64,000 bases of DNA from Verrucomicrobiia bacterium DG1235 (GTDB lineage Bacteria; Verrucomicrobiota; Verrucomicrobiia; Opitutales; Opitutaceae). The notes beneath the pieces were generated by a model. That model saw nothing but the letters and a program-made list of their open reading frames with translations. It ran no database searches and had not been told where the DNA came from. Each line of letters starts with the position of its first letter. Within the stretch, counting starts at the first letter, position 1. The position numbers and the translations under genes were made by a program. The stretch covers positions 4,747,331 to 4,811,330 of the forward strand of contig DS990592.1 in NCBI GenBank assembly GCA_000155695.1, given 5' to 3'. Positions 33,403 through 42,987 of this stretch are shown here, in pieces.

Positions 33403-34308
33403 ATGAGACGTCGGCTTGTTTTGGCGACGGTGTCTTTGGCGATGTTTTTAGGGACGCTGAGCGCGCAGGATTCGTCGGAGATCTTAGATCAGGATGCGAT
33501 GAATGCGGCGGCGGAGGCTGCTCTCTCGCGAGTCGCTCAGGATGTGGAGGAGCGAGGTGTGGAGTCGAGGGAGCCGGTTCGCGTGCTTCCGGTGCGTCGT
33601 CGGTCGACGGTGGGCACTTCGGACCCGGTTTACCGGCATGGGGTGGCGTATCATGACGAGTGGACGATACGGGCGGGCGCCTTGAAGTTGCGGGTGCCAG
33701 CTTATCTAGGCTGGCGGGGCGTGAAGGCGAATTCCGAGTTTTACGCGTTGCAGGCCCGAAGCGGCGTACCTGGGGAGCATTTGGCGCTTGCGATCACGAA
33801 TGCTCAATTTGTGCGGGCGACGCGTTCGAAGTACGTGAACGAGTTTGGTTTGATTTGGGTGCCGCAGGAGTCTGCGTTTTTGTCGATGACGGGGGCTAGT
33901 TTCTCTGAGTTTAAGGAAACGCTGCGGCAGAGGATTGTGGAGGATCGTCGCAAGGTCGTTGATCGGGATGATTTTATGGAGTTCGAGGATTACATTGACT
34001 TCAAGCAAGGTCGGGACGAGGAGGTGGATGAGTTTCTCGACGGCTACTTTTTCAGAGCGATGGATGAGCCCGATCTGGTGATGTATTTTTCCACTTCGGA
34101 ATTCGTCTACCAGACTTCTCGTCAAGAGATCCGCCAACCGATGATCATGACCGTGACCTATGCTTTAGTGAGGGGGAAGCTGCTGAGATTTGACTTTAGG
34201 AGACTGTTTTTGTCGGACGAGGACGCGGTTGAGCTGGTTTCGTTCACCAAGAGATTTGTGGAGGATATGCGTACGCTTAATGGCTTGAGCGAGAGAAAGT
34301 TGAGGTAG
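33403..34308 (+). CDS. Secreted protein of unknown function
   Basis: The start is placed at the ATG at 33403 (MRRRLVLATVSLAMFLG), which opens a typical signal peptide cut near LSAQ; another ATG at 33364 would add 13 residues. The mature protein (about 280 aa) is mixed alpha/beta and has many acidic residues around DRDDFMEFEDYIDF. It ends in a region of strand-like sequence (MIMTVTYALVRGKLLRFDFRR) followed by a helix. I recognise no domain or catalytic motif. The next gene follows 76 bp downstream on the same strand. Confidence 0.7.
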   Translation: MRRRLVLATVSLAMFLGTLSAQDSSEILDQDAMNAAAEAALSRVAQDVEERGVESREPVRVLPVRRRSTVGTSDPVYRHGVAYHDEWTIRAGALKLRVPAYLGWRGVKANSEFYALQARSGVPGEHLALAITNAQFVRATRSKYVNEFGLIWVPQESAFLSMTGASFSEFKETLRQRIVEDRRKVVDRDDFMEFEDYIDFKQGRDEEVDEFLDGYFFRAMDEPDLVMYFSTSEFVYQTSRQEIRQPMIMTVTYALVRGKLLRFDFRRLFLSDEDAVELVSFTKRFVEDMRTLNGLSERKLR

Positions 34309-34384
34309 CCGTAATTGTTGATTGGATACGATTTTTTTGAAAAAAGCGTTGCCAAGATTCGTCTGAAAGCCAGCGGTATTGGCG

Positions 34385-34687
34385 ATGAGCCTAAATCGCT
34401 ACGAGCAGCTTTTGCATGACTACATCGAATCTCTGCCAGAGGAGAAGCGCTACTGGGTTGATCGTGTGGTCGAGGTAGCGAGGGGCAGCGGGCGTCGAGA
34501 GGAGGCGGCGTTGGGTTTGAACGCTGAGCTTTGGGAGTACTTCGAGGAGCGTTCGCGTTCCGAAAGCGCATTTGCTGAGGCGCTGCAGCCCGGCGGCGGC
34601 AGGATCAGCATGCTGAATTTGTCGGAGTATTTGCTCAGGATGTGGACGCCTGCTGCGGCGGGTAAAAAGGGCGTCCAAAGGCAGTAG
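34385..34687 (+). CDS. Small cytoplasmic protein of unknown function
   Basis: 100 aa from an ATG at 34385 (MSLNRYEQLLHDYI); a TTG six bases upstream is less likely. It is helical and acidic (LPEEKRYWVDRVVEVAR, AELWEYFEERSRSESAFAEAL), with no membrane segment or signal peptide. No family is recognised. It lies between an unknown secreted protein and a hybrid kinase on the same strand, with 185 bp to the kinase. Confidence 0.6.
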   Translation: MSLNRYEQLLHDYIESLPEEKRYWVDRVVEVARGSGRREEAALGLNAELWEYFEERSRSESAFAEALQPGGGRISMLNLSEYLLRMWTPAAAGKKGVQRQ

Positions 34688-34872
34688 TTCGGTCGATGGC
34701 CTGAGGATTATAGCTTGATTTGTCAGCGGGGCATCGTTGGAACGTAAAATACCTAAGTGTTTTTATAAATATCGTGGTAAATTTGACGCCACGGCGTGGT
34801 AGCATTTGTTTGCTGCCCTTCTTCGTTGCATAGTGGAAATTCAACTCTTCTCGCTCCTTTTGAATCACCGTA

Positions 34873-36576
34873 ATGTTGCCTTACTACTCTGAGCCTCAAT
34901 TGAACCGCCTTTACGATGGCTGGCTTCGCTTTGGCGTAGACGGATGCTTGCTATCGTGTTCTGCCGAATTGAGAAAGCGTTGGAATGATAGCGGGCTGCT
35001 CGACTCGGCTGTGCAGGCTCGTGATTTCTTTCGATTCAGCTCCGAGGGTGGGGAGGTCTTTTTTAACGCTTGGATCTCTGCGGTGAAGGGTGTCGCAAGT
35101 TGTGTGTCCATGCGACTGGAGGGCTTTGACAAAGAGGAGCAGGATTTCTCGATAATGCCGCAGTTCGCCGATGACGGATCTGTCGCGAGTATTTTGGTGG
35201 GCGGTTTGAGGTCGACCTTGCGGAGGGATTCGACGCAGGATTCGTCAGTTTCCACAGCGGCAAACAGTTTGTCGAAGCTGGCGGAGATGCGTGACATTTT
35301 TCAAGAGATAACGCGGGCGAACAAGGGTTTGGAACAGGCGCTCGTTTCGGCTCGCACTCAGATCGAGTACGCGAAGGCTGAGAGTGACGCGAAGTCGGAT
35401 TTTCTGGCTAACATGTCGCATGAGATTCGCACGCCGATGAACGCGGTGATCGGATTTTGTGATTTGCTTTCGAATACGAAACTGGACGAGGAACAGGAAG
35501 AGTACTTGGAGGCGATTAATCATAGCGGGCAGTTATTGATCAAGTTGATCGGTCAAGTGCTCGACTACTCCAAGATCGAGAGCGGGCATTTGCATCTCGA
35601 GAGCGAGGAGCTTTCCTTCGACCAGATACTGCTAGAAGTGCAAGCTATGATGGGAGTTCGTCTGAAGGAGACGGACATCGAGTTCGTGGTGGAGAAAGAG
35701 AATTTGAGCGACGAGCTTTTGGTGGGCGACACGACGCGCGTGAAGCAAGTTTTGATCAACCTGCTAGGGAACGCGTTTAAGTTCACTCGGGACGGCAGCA
35801 TCGTATTGAAGGCTCGATCGTTTGACAGTCACCATCTTGGCCACCTGTGTCTGCAGGTTCGCGTCGAGGATACTGGGATTGGCATACGGGCGGATCGTTT
35901 ACGATCACTCTTTTGTCCTTTCGCTCAAGCCCACATGCGAATTGCGAGAGAGTTCGGTGGTTCGGGTCTGGGCCTTGCTATTTGTAAGAGGCTGTGTGAG
36001 GCGATGCATGGTGATGTCTGGGTGGAGAGCACGAAGCCTGGGAAGGGAAGTGTATTTGTTTTTGAAATACATCTCCCCAAGAAAAATGCGGAGGCTTTGG
36101 CTTTGGATAGCGATTATTCGGTGGAGGAAAAAGGGGGGCGGAAAAGGAAGAGTGAAGATGAGTCGGCTGGCCATTCTGAAGGTCGTGCTCCACTTCGTCT
36201 TCTAGTGGTCGATGACAATCCTAATAACCTTTTGATAACATCCAAATTGTCTCAGCATCTTGGATACGAAGCAGAGACTGTTAACAGTGGAGTAGAGGCT
36301 CTCAAAAAAATGAAGGCCGAGCAATTCGACATCGTCCTCATGGATGTGCGGATGGCTCCTATCAACGGTATAGAGACGACGCAGATGATCCGCCAGGGCG
36401 AAGCAGGGGAGAGCTGCTCGTCCGCTTACATTATTGCAGTCACTGCGCACGCTTTGTTGGGCGACAAGGAGAGGTGTCTGGAATCTGGGATGAATGACTA
36501 TCTTTCCAAACCGCTGACTTTGGAGCGTTTGGAGGAGAGCCTGAATCGGGCGCGTTCGGAGCTATCTCTCGATTGA
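34873..36576 (+). CDS. Hybrid sensor histidine kinase
   Basis: 567 aa, soluble. A PAS-like N-terminal domain of about 130 residues and a coiled segment (140-175) precede the HisKA domain, with H183 in [11 protein letters not shown]. The ATPase domain has N300 (NLLGNAFKF), DTGIGI and GSGLGLAI. The C-terminal receiver has D446/D447 (LVVDDNP) and phosphoacceptor D491 (VLMDVRM). There is no membrane helix, so it senses an internal signal. No separate output regulator lies beside it. The gene is followed 31 bp later by a YhbY gene on the same strand. Confidence 0.95.
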   Translation: MLPYYSEPQLNRLYDGWLRFGVDGCLLSCSAELRKRWNDSGLLDSAVQARDFFRFSSEGGEVFFNAWISAVKGVASCVSMRLEGFDKEEQDFSIMPQFADDGSVASILVGGLRSTLRRDSTQDSSVSTAANSLSKLAEMRDIFQEITRANKGLEQALVSARTQIEYAKAESDAKSDFLANMSHEIRTPMNAVIGFCDLLSNTKLDEEQEEYLEAINHSGQLLIKLIGQVLDYSKIESGHLHLESEELSFDQILLEVQAMMGVRLKETDIEFVVEKENLSDELLVGDTTRVKQVLINLLGNAFKFTRDGSIVLKARSFDSHHLGHLCLQVRVEDTGIGIRADRLRSLFCPFAQAHMRIAREFGGSGLGLAICKRLCEAMHGDVWVESTKPGKGSVFVFEIHLPKKNAEALALDSDYSVEEKGGRKRKSEDESAGHSEGRAPLRLLVVDDNPNNLLITSKLSQHLGYEAETVNSGVEALKKMKAEQFDIVLMDVRMAPINGIETTQMIRQGEAGESCSSAYIIAVTAHALLGDKERCLESGMNDYLSKPLTLERLEESLNRARSELSLD

Positions 36577-36607
36577 CATTCGGAGTTGGGGCACGCAAGA
36601 GAGCTGC

Positions 36608-36895
36608 ATGAATTTGCTTAGCAGCAAGGAAAAGGCAGAGCTTCGCGGCGCTGCTCAAAGATTGAAGCCCGCTATCCACATCGGTAAGAACGGTTTGGGC
36701 GAGCCAGTGGTTCTCGAGATTCGCAAGGCTTTCGAGAGGGACGAGCTGATCAAGATAGATTTCAAGGCGGAGAGGCCTGAGATCGAATCGATGTCTTTGG
36801 AGATCGAGCGCAAGACTCAGAGCCAGTGCGTTGGCGGAGTTGGCAAAAAGCGGAGCTTCCATCGTAAGATGCCGGAGCCGCTGGCGGAAGGCTGA
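36608..36895 (+). CDS. yhbY: YhbY family ribosome-associated RNA-binding protein
   Basis: 95 aa CRM-domain protein. The conserved LKPAIHIGKNGLGE, with its GKNG loop, is followed by VLEIRKAFERDELIKIDF, the characteristic helix and ELIK strand. The length is normal for bacterial YhbY, which binds pre-50S particles during ribosome assembly. It is placed directly after the hybrid kinase gene (31 bp) and may be co-transcribed. It converges on the TonB-dependent receptor gene with a 7-bp gap. Confidence 0.92.
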   Translation: MNLLSSKEKAELRGAAQRLKPAIHIGKNGLGEPVVLEIRKAFERDELIKIDFKAERPEIESMSLEIERKTQSQCVGGVGKKRSFHRKMPEPLAEG

Positions 36896-36902
36896 GAATC
36901 TG

Positions 36903-39260
36903 CTAGAAGTTCATTCTCGCGCCCAGCGTGTATTCCTTGCGGGAAACGCCGAAAAACATGGGACGGCTCGTGTCACCGAGGTAGTCTTGGTTGTGGGAGA
37001 CGAGGAGGTTTTCGGCTTCAAAAAAGATGCGAGTGTTTTTGTTTATTTGATAGCTCGCGGACAGTTCGAGCTGTTCGCGGCCGCGGTCGTAGCGGTCGCG
37101 CCAGATAAGGTCGTCGACGGACTTGAGGTAGTCGTCGCGGTCGCTGTAGGTGAGCTGTGCGAAGACTTTTTCGCGGTCGTAGGTGGCTGATATCTGCAGG
37201 CTGAAGTCGGAGTCGTAGACGGCGGGCAAGGTGTCGTGGGGGCGATTGGGGTATTCGCTTTCCGAGTCGATGAGGGATGCCTTAAGGTTGAAGGAGATGC
37301 CTTCGAGTTTTTGGCTCCAGTCTTGCAGGCTTTGGTTCCAGATGAGGTTGAGTCCTTGGCGGTCGGCGCTGGGTCCGTTTCTGTTTCGGCCGAGGTCGAA
37401 TCCGGCGAACTCGCCGCTATCGATACGGGTGTTTTCCCAGAAGACGAGGTCGGAGATGTCGCGGCGAAAGAGCTCGAGCGAAACGGTGCTGTTTTCGGTC
37501 AGCTCGTAGTCGAGGGAGAGGTCGAGGTTGTCGAAAAGAGTGGGCTTGAGTTCGGGGCTTCCTTCTTCGATGGAGCGGTTTCCGTAGTTGATGGAGCGGA
37601 AGGGGACGACGCTTCCGTAGTTCGGGCGCTTGATGGACTGGGTCCAGGATCCGATGAGAGTGGTGCGATCATTTAGAAAATAGCGGAGGTGGGCGGAGGG
37701 GAAGAAGTTGCTATAGGAGCGATCTCCCGCACGTGGGAGCGACTCGATGTATTCGCCGTTTTCTCCGATGACGACTTCGCTCGCCTCGTAGCTGATGGTG
37801 GTTTCTTCTACGCGGCCTCCGAGGATACTGCGAAAGGCGCCCCATTCTGTATTCAACATTACATACGCGGAGGTAATGTCTTCGCTGACGAAGTAGCTGT
37901 TTCCGTCGGAGTGTTCGCGGGTGCGTCTGATGTTGAGCGGAAAGTTTGCGTAGTTTTGCTCGAAGAAGTCGTGGGATTCTGACGCTCCTGCTACGGGGCC
38001 GATGTCGTAGGCTTTGTCCAGCTCTGAGCTCGTTCCACCGTCGATCGCGACATCGGATAGGTCGAAAGCGCCGTTGTACTGATCGTGCAGGTGAGAGTCG
38101 GAGTTTTGGCGTTTTTCTCGGTTGCGGTATTTGAGGCCGCCTTTGAGGAATCCTTTGAAGCGATCTGTTTCGAAGCTGCGCTTGAGGTTTAGGGTGGCGA
38201 TGAGGTCGTCCTGGTCGTTGTGCCATCGCTCGTCTACGATTTCGTCGAAGGCGAAATCGCTTGCCTGCGATTCTCCAGTGGTGACTTCGATGCTTTGCGG
38301 ATCATTCCATTGATAGGCGAGATCGACGTCGTTTTGTTCGAATTCAATGATGTACCAATCCGGCTCGTAGTAGCGGTTTTTCTCGATGGAGACTTTTGCG
38401 TCGAGATGGAAGGCGTCCTTGTCATGGACGGCTCCGACTTGCCAGAAGCGTTCTGTATCTTCGGAGCTGAAGTCGAGGAGGTTGCGGTCGATGCGGGCGT
38501 TCGCGCTTTGGCCGGAGTTTGCGGTGAGGTTGGAGTAGTCGCCTGAATCGAAGCGGTAGACGATGCTTGGATTGGTCTCCTCGCGATCCTCTTGGCCGAG
38601 ATCGACTCGGGTAAAGAGGTACAGCGAATCGCTTACTTTGTAGTCGATGCGAGAGTTGAATTTGTATTCGGATTCCTCTGACTCTTCGGTTTCGACGGTG
38701 AGGAACTCCGGGGCGAAATGCATTTGCTCCTCGTGATAGATCCAGTCGGAGAAAGACGCTTCGTTGTAGCTATTGTAGTGATCTATTGAAAAGCCGAGTC
38801 GGTATCCAAAATTCCCAGTCGTACGGCTGGTGGAAATCGAGAAATCTTGTCCCCAGGAGGAGCCTTCCTCGTCGTATTCGAGCGAGGCTTCCAGTTTGTT
38901 GACGGACTCTTCGAGTAGGAAGATGGGCTTAGATTCGACGTTGAGCGAGCCACCCCGAGCATCGGCGTCGAGGTCGGGCGTGATGGCGCGCATGACTTCG
39001 AGGGAATCGACAGCTTCGGACGGCAGGTCTGAGAGCGAGCTGCCGGAAGCTTCGCCGTCTATGGTGATGTTGTTGAACTGCAGGTCGGGGCGTCGCTCGA
39101 TCGCCTCGGAGACGTTCGAGTCCTGGACGAGTTCGACCTTTTCCCGTTCGCTGACGATAACGTCGGACTCGTCGGCGTTTTGGCCCATGGAAAGTGAAAT
39201 CATCAGGGAAGAGCTGATGAATAGCGAAGAGAAGGGGCTCCTTTTTGTGAACGGGTTCAT
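36903..39260 (-). CDS. TonB-dependent outer-membrane receptor
   Basis: 785 aa with a signal peptide ending near SMGQ. A short plug domain (about 30-115) is recognised by the SDLPSEAVDSLEVMRA and DARGGSLNVESK strands. A 22-strand-type beta-barrel follows and closes with the terminal Phe of YTLGARMNF. The plug is shorter than usual and the N-terminus (SDVIVSEREKVE) may serve as the TonB box. The substrate is unknown. No sigma/anti-sigma pair is adjacent. It is transcribed divergently from the Pcp-like gene across a 139-bp region. Confidence 0.9.
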   Translation of the reverse strand: MNPFTKRSPFSSLFISSSLMISLSMGQNADESDVIVSEREKVELVQDSNVSEAIERRPDLQFNNITIDGEASGSSLSDLPSEAVDSLEVMRAITPDLDADARGGSLNVESKPIFLLEESVNKLEASLEYDEEGSSWGQDFSISTSRTTGNFGYRLGFSIDHYNSYNEASFSDWIYHEEQMHFAPEFLTVETEESEESEYKFNSRIDYKVSDSLYLFTRVDLGQEDREETNPSIVYRFDSGDYSNLTANSGQSANARIDRNLLDFSSEDTERFWQVGAVHDKDAFHLDAKVSIEKNRYYEPDWYIIEFEQNDVDLAYQWNDPQSIEVTTGESQASDFAFDEIVDERWHNDQDDLIATLNLKRSFETDRFKGFLKGGLKYRNREKRQNSDSHLHDQYNGAFDLSDVAIDGGTSSELDKAYDIGPVAGASESHDFFEQNYANFPLNIRRTREHSDGNSYFVSEDITSAYVMLNTEWGAFRSILGGRVEETTISYEASEVVIGENGEYIESLPRAGDRSYSNFFPSAHLRYFLNDRTTLIGSWTQSIKRPNYGSVVPFRSINYGNRSIEEGSPELKPTLFDNLDLSLDYELTENSTVSLELFRRDISDLVFWENTRIDSGEFAGFDLGRNRNGPSADRQGLNLIWNQSLQDWSQKLEGISFNLKASLIDSESEYPNRPHDTLPAVYDSDFSLQISATYDREKVFAQLTYSDRDDYLKSVDDLIWRDRYDRGREQLELSASYQINKNTRIFFEAENLLVSHNQDYLGDTSRPMFFGVSRKEYTLGARMNF

Positions 39261-39399
39261 GCGAGATTGGGGCGGGGAAGATGAGGGTATGTGGGCTGGG
39301 GGGTCGATTCAAAAAGGGTGTGTTATCCGCTTCGTAAAATCGCTTGCAAAACCTTGTGAGGTTTTGACCTAAGTCATCTTCTGCTTCTTTTTGATCCGC

Positions 39400-40062
39400 A
39401 TGAACTTACTGCTTGTAGGATTTGAGTCGATGGATCCGGCTGCCGGGAGCAATTCTTGGAAATGCGTTTCCGCCTGTGAGGGGATTGAATTTGAAGATCA
39501 TCGGGTTCAGGTTCTGCAACTGCCTGCGAGTTGGGACGACTGTTTCGAGCCATTGGAATCTGCCCTCGAGGAGAATTGGGATGCGGTGGTTTGTCTCGCT
39601 GACAAGTCGTGCGATAGTTACGCAATTGAACGAATCGCTATCAATGAGGCGGACGTGACATGGAAGGATCGGCTAGGCAGGCGCCCCCGCAGGAAATTGA
39701 TTAAACTGTCGGGGGATCCTGGATACTGGACGGGGTTGCCGTATCGAGAGCTAGCGTTGCGTTTGACTACGGCAAATTTTCAGGCGTCGCCGTCTCACAG
39801 CGCGGGAATGGGATTAGCCAACTATGTCTTCTACAGGATGATGCATGAGCTCGCTACGCGGGGTGAGGACATGCAGGCGGGCTTGATTCAGATTCCGGAT
39901 TCGGCGGCATCGTTGTCGGAAGAGCGAACAAGGCAATTTGTGTCCGTGCTTTTGGATACGCTGGATCCGGCAGCTCGCTCTCAGGATAGCCTGAGCTTCG
40001 ACTCCAGTCGGGTCGGTTCGCATTTGCGCGAGCGACTTAAGGACAAGGCAGATTGGCTTTAG
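39400..40062 (+). CDS. Pyroglutamyl-peptidase-like protein without catalytic Cys and His
   Basis: 220 aa. The fold of pyrrolidone-carboxylate peptidase is clear: GFESMDPAAGSNSW at the N-terminus (usual GFxPFgg..NpSw), ERIAIN with E77, and SAGMGLANYVFYRMMH (usual AGtfvCNxvfYxxlH). Here the catalytic Cys is A140 and the catalytic His, in the segment GLIQIP, is Q164. Only the Glu of the triad is left. It is therefore probably not a peptidase; it may bind a peptide or have another role. Its stop overlaps that of the convergent phosphatase gene by 4 bp. Confidence 0.85.
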   Translation: MNLLLVGFESMDPAAGSNSWKCVSACEGIEFEDHRVQVLQLPASWDDCFEPLESALEENWDAVVCLADKSCDSYAIERIAINEADVTWKDRLGRRPRRKLIKLSGDPGYWTGLPYRELALRLTTANFQASPSHSAGMGLANYVFYRMMHELATRGEDMQAGLIQIPDSAASLSEERTRQFVSVLLDTLDPAARSQDSLSFDSSRVGSHLRERLKDKADWL

Positions 40063-41792
40063 AGGATTTCTAGGGCGACCATGGTTTGGTCGTCGGTGGC
40101 GGATCGCCCTTTGGCAAATTTGCTGACGAGTCCGAAGGCTTTGTTTGGCACGGATTCGATTCCGTCGTTCCAGATGTCTGGAATTGCGGCGATGAGTCTT
40201 TCCATACCCAGCATGTCGCCTGTCGGGTTTTCCGCTTCGTAGAAGCCGTCGGTGATGAAGAGCAGGCGAGATGTATCCGAAAGTTGGATCAGGTTTTCCT
40301 CGTAGAGGTCGCTCGGGTCGATTCCGAGCGGCATGCCTTCGGCTTCCAGTAGTTGAGTTTCGCTGGACACGGAGTCGAGCAAGATGGCGGGGCAGTGTCC
40401 TGCACTGGCGAGCTTGAGGACTTTCTTGTCGTAGGAGAGGAAGGCGGCTTGAGCGGTGATGAACATATTTAGATGTCCAAGCTCGTCGTGGATCTGCTTG
40501 TTGATCTTTGCCAGAAGCCAGCCCGGGGTTTCTGCGAGGTTGAGACGGGAGCGGATGGCGGTGCGGAAGATGGTGGCGAGAAGGGCGGCGGGCACGCCTT
40601 TGCCCATGACGTCGGCAATGACGATTAGGAGGCCGACGTCGCGGATTTCGATGGTATCGATGTAGTCGCCTCCTACGGCCATGGCGGCGACGCAGCGGCC
40701 GGTCGCTTTACAGTGCTTGTTACTTGGATACGAGGAGGGAAGGAGAGATCTTTGAATCTCGGCGGCAACTTCGAGTTGCGTTTGGGAGCGTTCGTGCTCT
40801 TCGCGGTGACGGAAGGTTTTTACGCTGGTATAGGCCAATCCGAGGAATTGGCAGAAAGTTCGAGCGAGCGGGAGGGCGGTTTCGAAGAGGGTTTGTTTGC
40901 TTCCTTCGTTCGAGTGAATGGCGATGGTGCCGAGGCAGTCTCGTTGGTAGAGGATGGGGAGCACGATAGCGCATCCAGAATCTTCGTACAGAGGGTCTGT
41001 CTGATCGAGGTGGGAGCAGTGTTCCACGAAGAGTTCACGCTCGGATGCGATCACCGTCATGCAGGCGCAGGCCTGGTCGCGGCTGATCATGGCCTCTCGT
41101 ATTTCGAGGGGTTGCTCGCCTTCGTGGTAGGCGTTTTCGAGGCTGCCGTCTGCGACGAGGGTCCAGACGTTCGCTTGGGTGATGTCTACGATTCCGCGCA
41201 GGCGTTCGACGCTTTTCTCGATGAAGGTCTCGATAGCGGGGCAGTTGGTGAGATCGTGGGCGAGGCCGGCAATGATATCTCTTTCGGCGTAGGCGAGGTT
41301 GAGATCGTTTGTCAGGTTTTGAAGCATGGAATACATTTCCTCGGTTTTGACGAGGATGTCGGATCTAGGATGGGTGGCGAAGGTAAGGGTGACCTTGTGA
41401 CCGTAGTCGGTCTTTTCGGTCTGAAAGGATTCTGCGATGGATTGGATGATGAAGTAGCCACGGCCGGACTCGGAGGTCGGGTCGTCGGGTAGGCTCGCTT
41501 CGTCAGCGGGTTCGAAGTAGGGACCGGGGTCTTCTACTTCGACGATGAGTTTTTCGGCTTTCCAGGCCCACCTGGCTTTTACGGTGAGGGCTGGGTCTTC
41601 TTGGCAGCCGTGTTCAATAGCGTTGTTGAGACTTTCGCAAATTGCCAAGTCGAATTGTGGCCAGAGGGTTTCATCCATGCAGTTGCGTTGGCAGAAGGCT
41701 TTGAGCAATGCGGAGACTTTGGCTACGTTTTCGAGCTGCGCGGGAAATTCACAGTATCCCGTTTCGTGATACGCTATGGATTTGCTACTCAT
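40059..41792 (-). CDS. Stress-signalling phosphatase: RsbW-like kinase, GAF and SpoIIE domains
   Basis: 577 aa in one chain. Residues 15-145 form an anti-sigma-type HATPase domain (FDLAICESLNNAIEHG, GRGYFIIQSIAES). A GAF domain spans about 190-335. A PP2C/SpoIIE phosphatase (about 365-577) has the metal-binding VGGDYIDTIEI, ADVMGKGVPAALLAT, ITDGFYEAENPTG and ATDDQTMVALEI. In partner-switching systems the phosphatase reactivates a STAS antagonist that the kinase domain phosphorylates. A STAS protein is encoded 2.7 kb away at 44466. Confidence 0.93.
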   Translation of the reverse strand: MSSKSIAYHETGYCEFPAQLENVAKVSALLKAFCQRNCMDETLWPQFDLAICESLNNAIEHGCQEDPALTVKARWAWKAEKLIVEVEDPGPYFEPADEASLPDDPTSESGRGYFIIQSIAESFQTEKTDYGHKVTLTFATHPRSDILVKTEEMYSMLQNLTNDLNLAYAERDIIAGLAHDLTNCPAIETFIEKSVERLRGIVDITQANVWTLVADGSLENAYHEGEQPLEIREAMISRDQACACMTVIASERELFVEHCSHLDQTDPLYEDSGCAIVLPILYQRDCLGTIAIHSNEGSKQTLFETALPLARTFCQFLGLAYTSVKTFRHREEHERSQTQLEVAAEIQRSLLPSSYPSNKHCKATGRCVAAMAVGGDYIDTIEIRDVGLLIVIADVMGKGVPAALLATIFRTAIRSRLNLAETPGWLLAKINKQIHDELGHLNMFITAQAAFLSYDKKVLKLASAGHCPAILLDSVSSETQLLEAEGMPLGIDPSDLYEENLIQLSDTSRLLFITDGFYEAENPTGDMLGMERLIAAIPDIWNDGIESVPNKAFGLVSKFAKGRSATDDQTMVALEIL

Positions 41793-42970
41793 GAAATAGG
41801 CTTAAAGACGAGCTTCCAAAGCTTGGAGCGTATGAGCTTTCCGATGCTTTTGTCGTCGCAGAGCGCCTGATAGGAGGCGTGTATCCATTCTGTGGGGTCT
41901 TGCGGACTGTGGCAATCGTGCACGTCGGACAGGGCGATGACGCCGGGAGGGGTTTTGACGAGACGTCGAGAGACGTCGAGATCTGCTGTTTCGGATGTCC
42001 AGTCGACGGATCGTGGAAGGATGCCGACGAGGCGCATGCGACCCTTGATGACTTCTTTTAGCCAATGCCATCTGCGGACGATGAGCCGGCCTCGGTTGCC
42101 TGTTTTTAGGTGAAGGGCTCCGCCGCGTCCGTCGTGGGCTTCGAGTTCGCTCCAGTCGATGCGGGAGAGGGCTGCGATGGGGGAAATGACGCAGAAGAGA
42201 AGGAGGGCAGCGAGGCGCTCGAGAATGCTCGGGCTGGAGATTTTCTCGCTGATATTGGAAAGGATGAAGGAATCGGTAATGGCGACGCGGCAGCCGTGTT
42301 TGGCGTCGAGGAGCAGTCCGCCTTCAACGGCGACGTTTTCGAGGGCGAGGTTGCAGCCGACCATGGTGCCCGGCAGGACGATGGAGCGTTGCACGGTGGC
42401 TTTTTCGTCGATGATAGCGTTTTCGCCGATACAGGCGTACGGGCCGACTTGAGCGTCGGCTGCGATTTCGCATTTTCCTTGTATCCAAAAAGGAGATACA
42501 AGCTTCGCCTTTGGGTGAATCCTAGTGTGCGGGCCGACCCAGCCTCCTGCGGGGTGTTTGACTTCTATCTTGAGGGTATGCTCTTGGATGGAGTCGAGCC
42601 ACTCGCGGTTGAGACGAAGCCACTGTTGGAGGAGGCCGGTTTCTCCTTCGATGGGTTCGCGGAGGCGGTTTTTGTCGGGGAGTCCAACGACAGGGATGGC
42701 GTCCTCCGGCGATTCCTCGTCCGAGCGGATGGGAACGACTTCGACGGGACGGGACCAGAAGGCGCCGCCTTTGAGGTAGTCGCGCAGCTCGTTGGGGCGA
42801 TCGGCGGTGTAGATAGTGATATGATCGATCTCCTGGTGGACGGCTTCGTCCATCCAGTAGGAGAGGAGCGGCTGGTTTCCGATGGGCCAGAGGGCGAAGG
42901 GGCGTTCGGACTGCCAGAGCGTGTCGTATGAGCTCCAGTCCGGGAAGAGAAGTTGCCAGGTCTTTTTCAT
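41789..42970 (-). CDS. Nucleotidyltransferase-like/hexapeptide protein with sugar-transferase-like C-terminus
   Basis: 393 aa from the ATG at 42970 (MKKTWQLLFPDWSSY); a longer frame upstream is only the shadow of the transferase gene. The N-terminal 140 residues resemble a degenerate sugar nucleotidyltransferase (PIGNQPLLSYWMDEAV, IDHITIYTADRPNEL). Residues about 170-265 are left-handed beta-helix repeats (IQGKCEIAADAQVGPYACIG, ENAIIDEKATVQRS). The C-terminal 110 residues (IKGRMRLVGILPRS, KTPPGVIALSDV) echo the end of bacterial sugar transferases such as WcaJ. It overlaps the phosphatase start by 4 bp and follows a WcaJ-like gene. The role is probably in exopolysaccharide synthesis or its regulation. 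Confidence 0.75.
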   Translation of the reverse strand: MKKTWQLLFPDWSSYDTLWQSERPFALWPIGNQPLLSYWMDEAVHQEIDHITIYTADRPNELRDYLKGGAFWSRPVEVVPIRSDEESPEDAIPVVGLPDKNRLREPIEGETGLLQQWLRLNREWLDSIQEHTLKIEVKHPAGGWVGPHTRIHPKAKLVSPFWIQGKCEIAADAQVGPYACIGENAIIDEKATVQRSIVLPGTMVGCNLALENVAVEGGLLLDAKHGCRVAITDSFILSNISEKISSPSILERLAALLLFCVISPIAALSRIDWSELEAHDGRGGALHLKTGNRGRLIVRRWHWLKEVIKGRMRLVGILPRSVDWTSETADLDVSRRLVKTPPGVIALSDVHDCHSPQDPTEWIHASYQALCDDKSIGKLIRSKLWKLVFKPIS

Positions 42971-42987
42971 GGGATGGCCTGTAGGGA

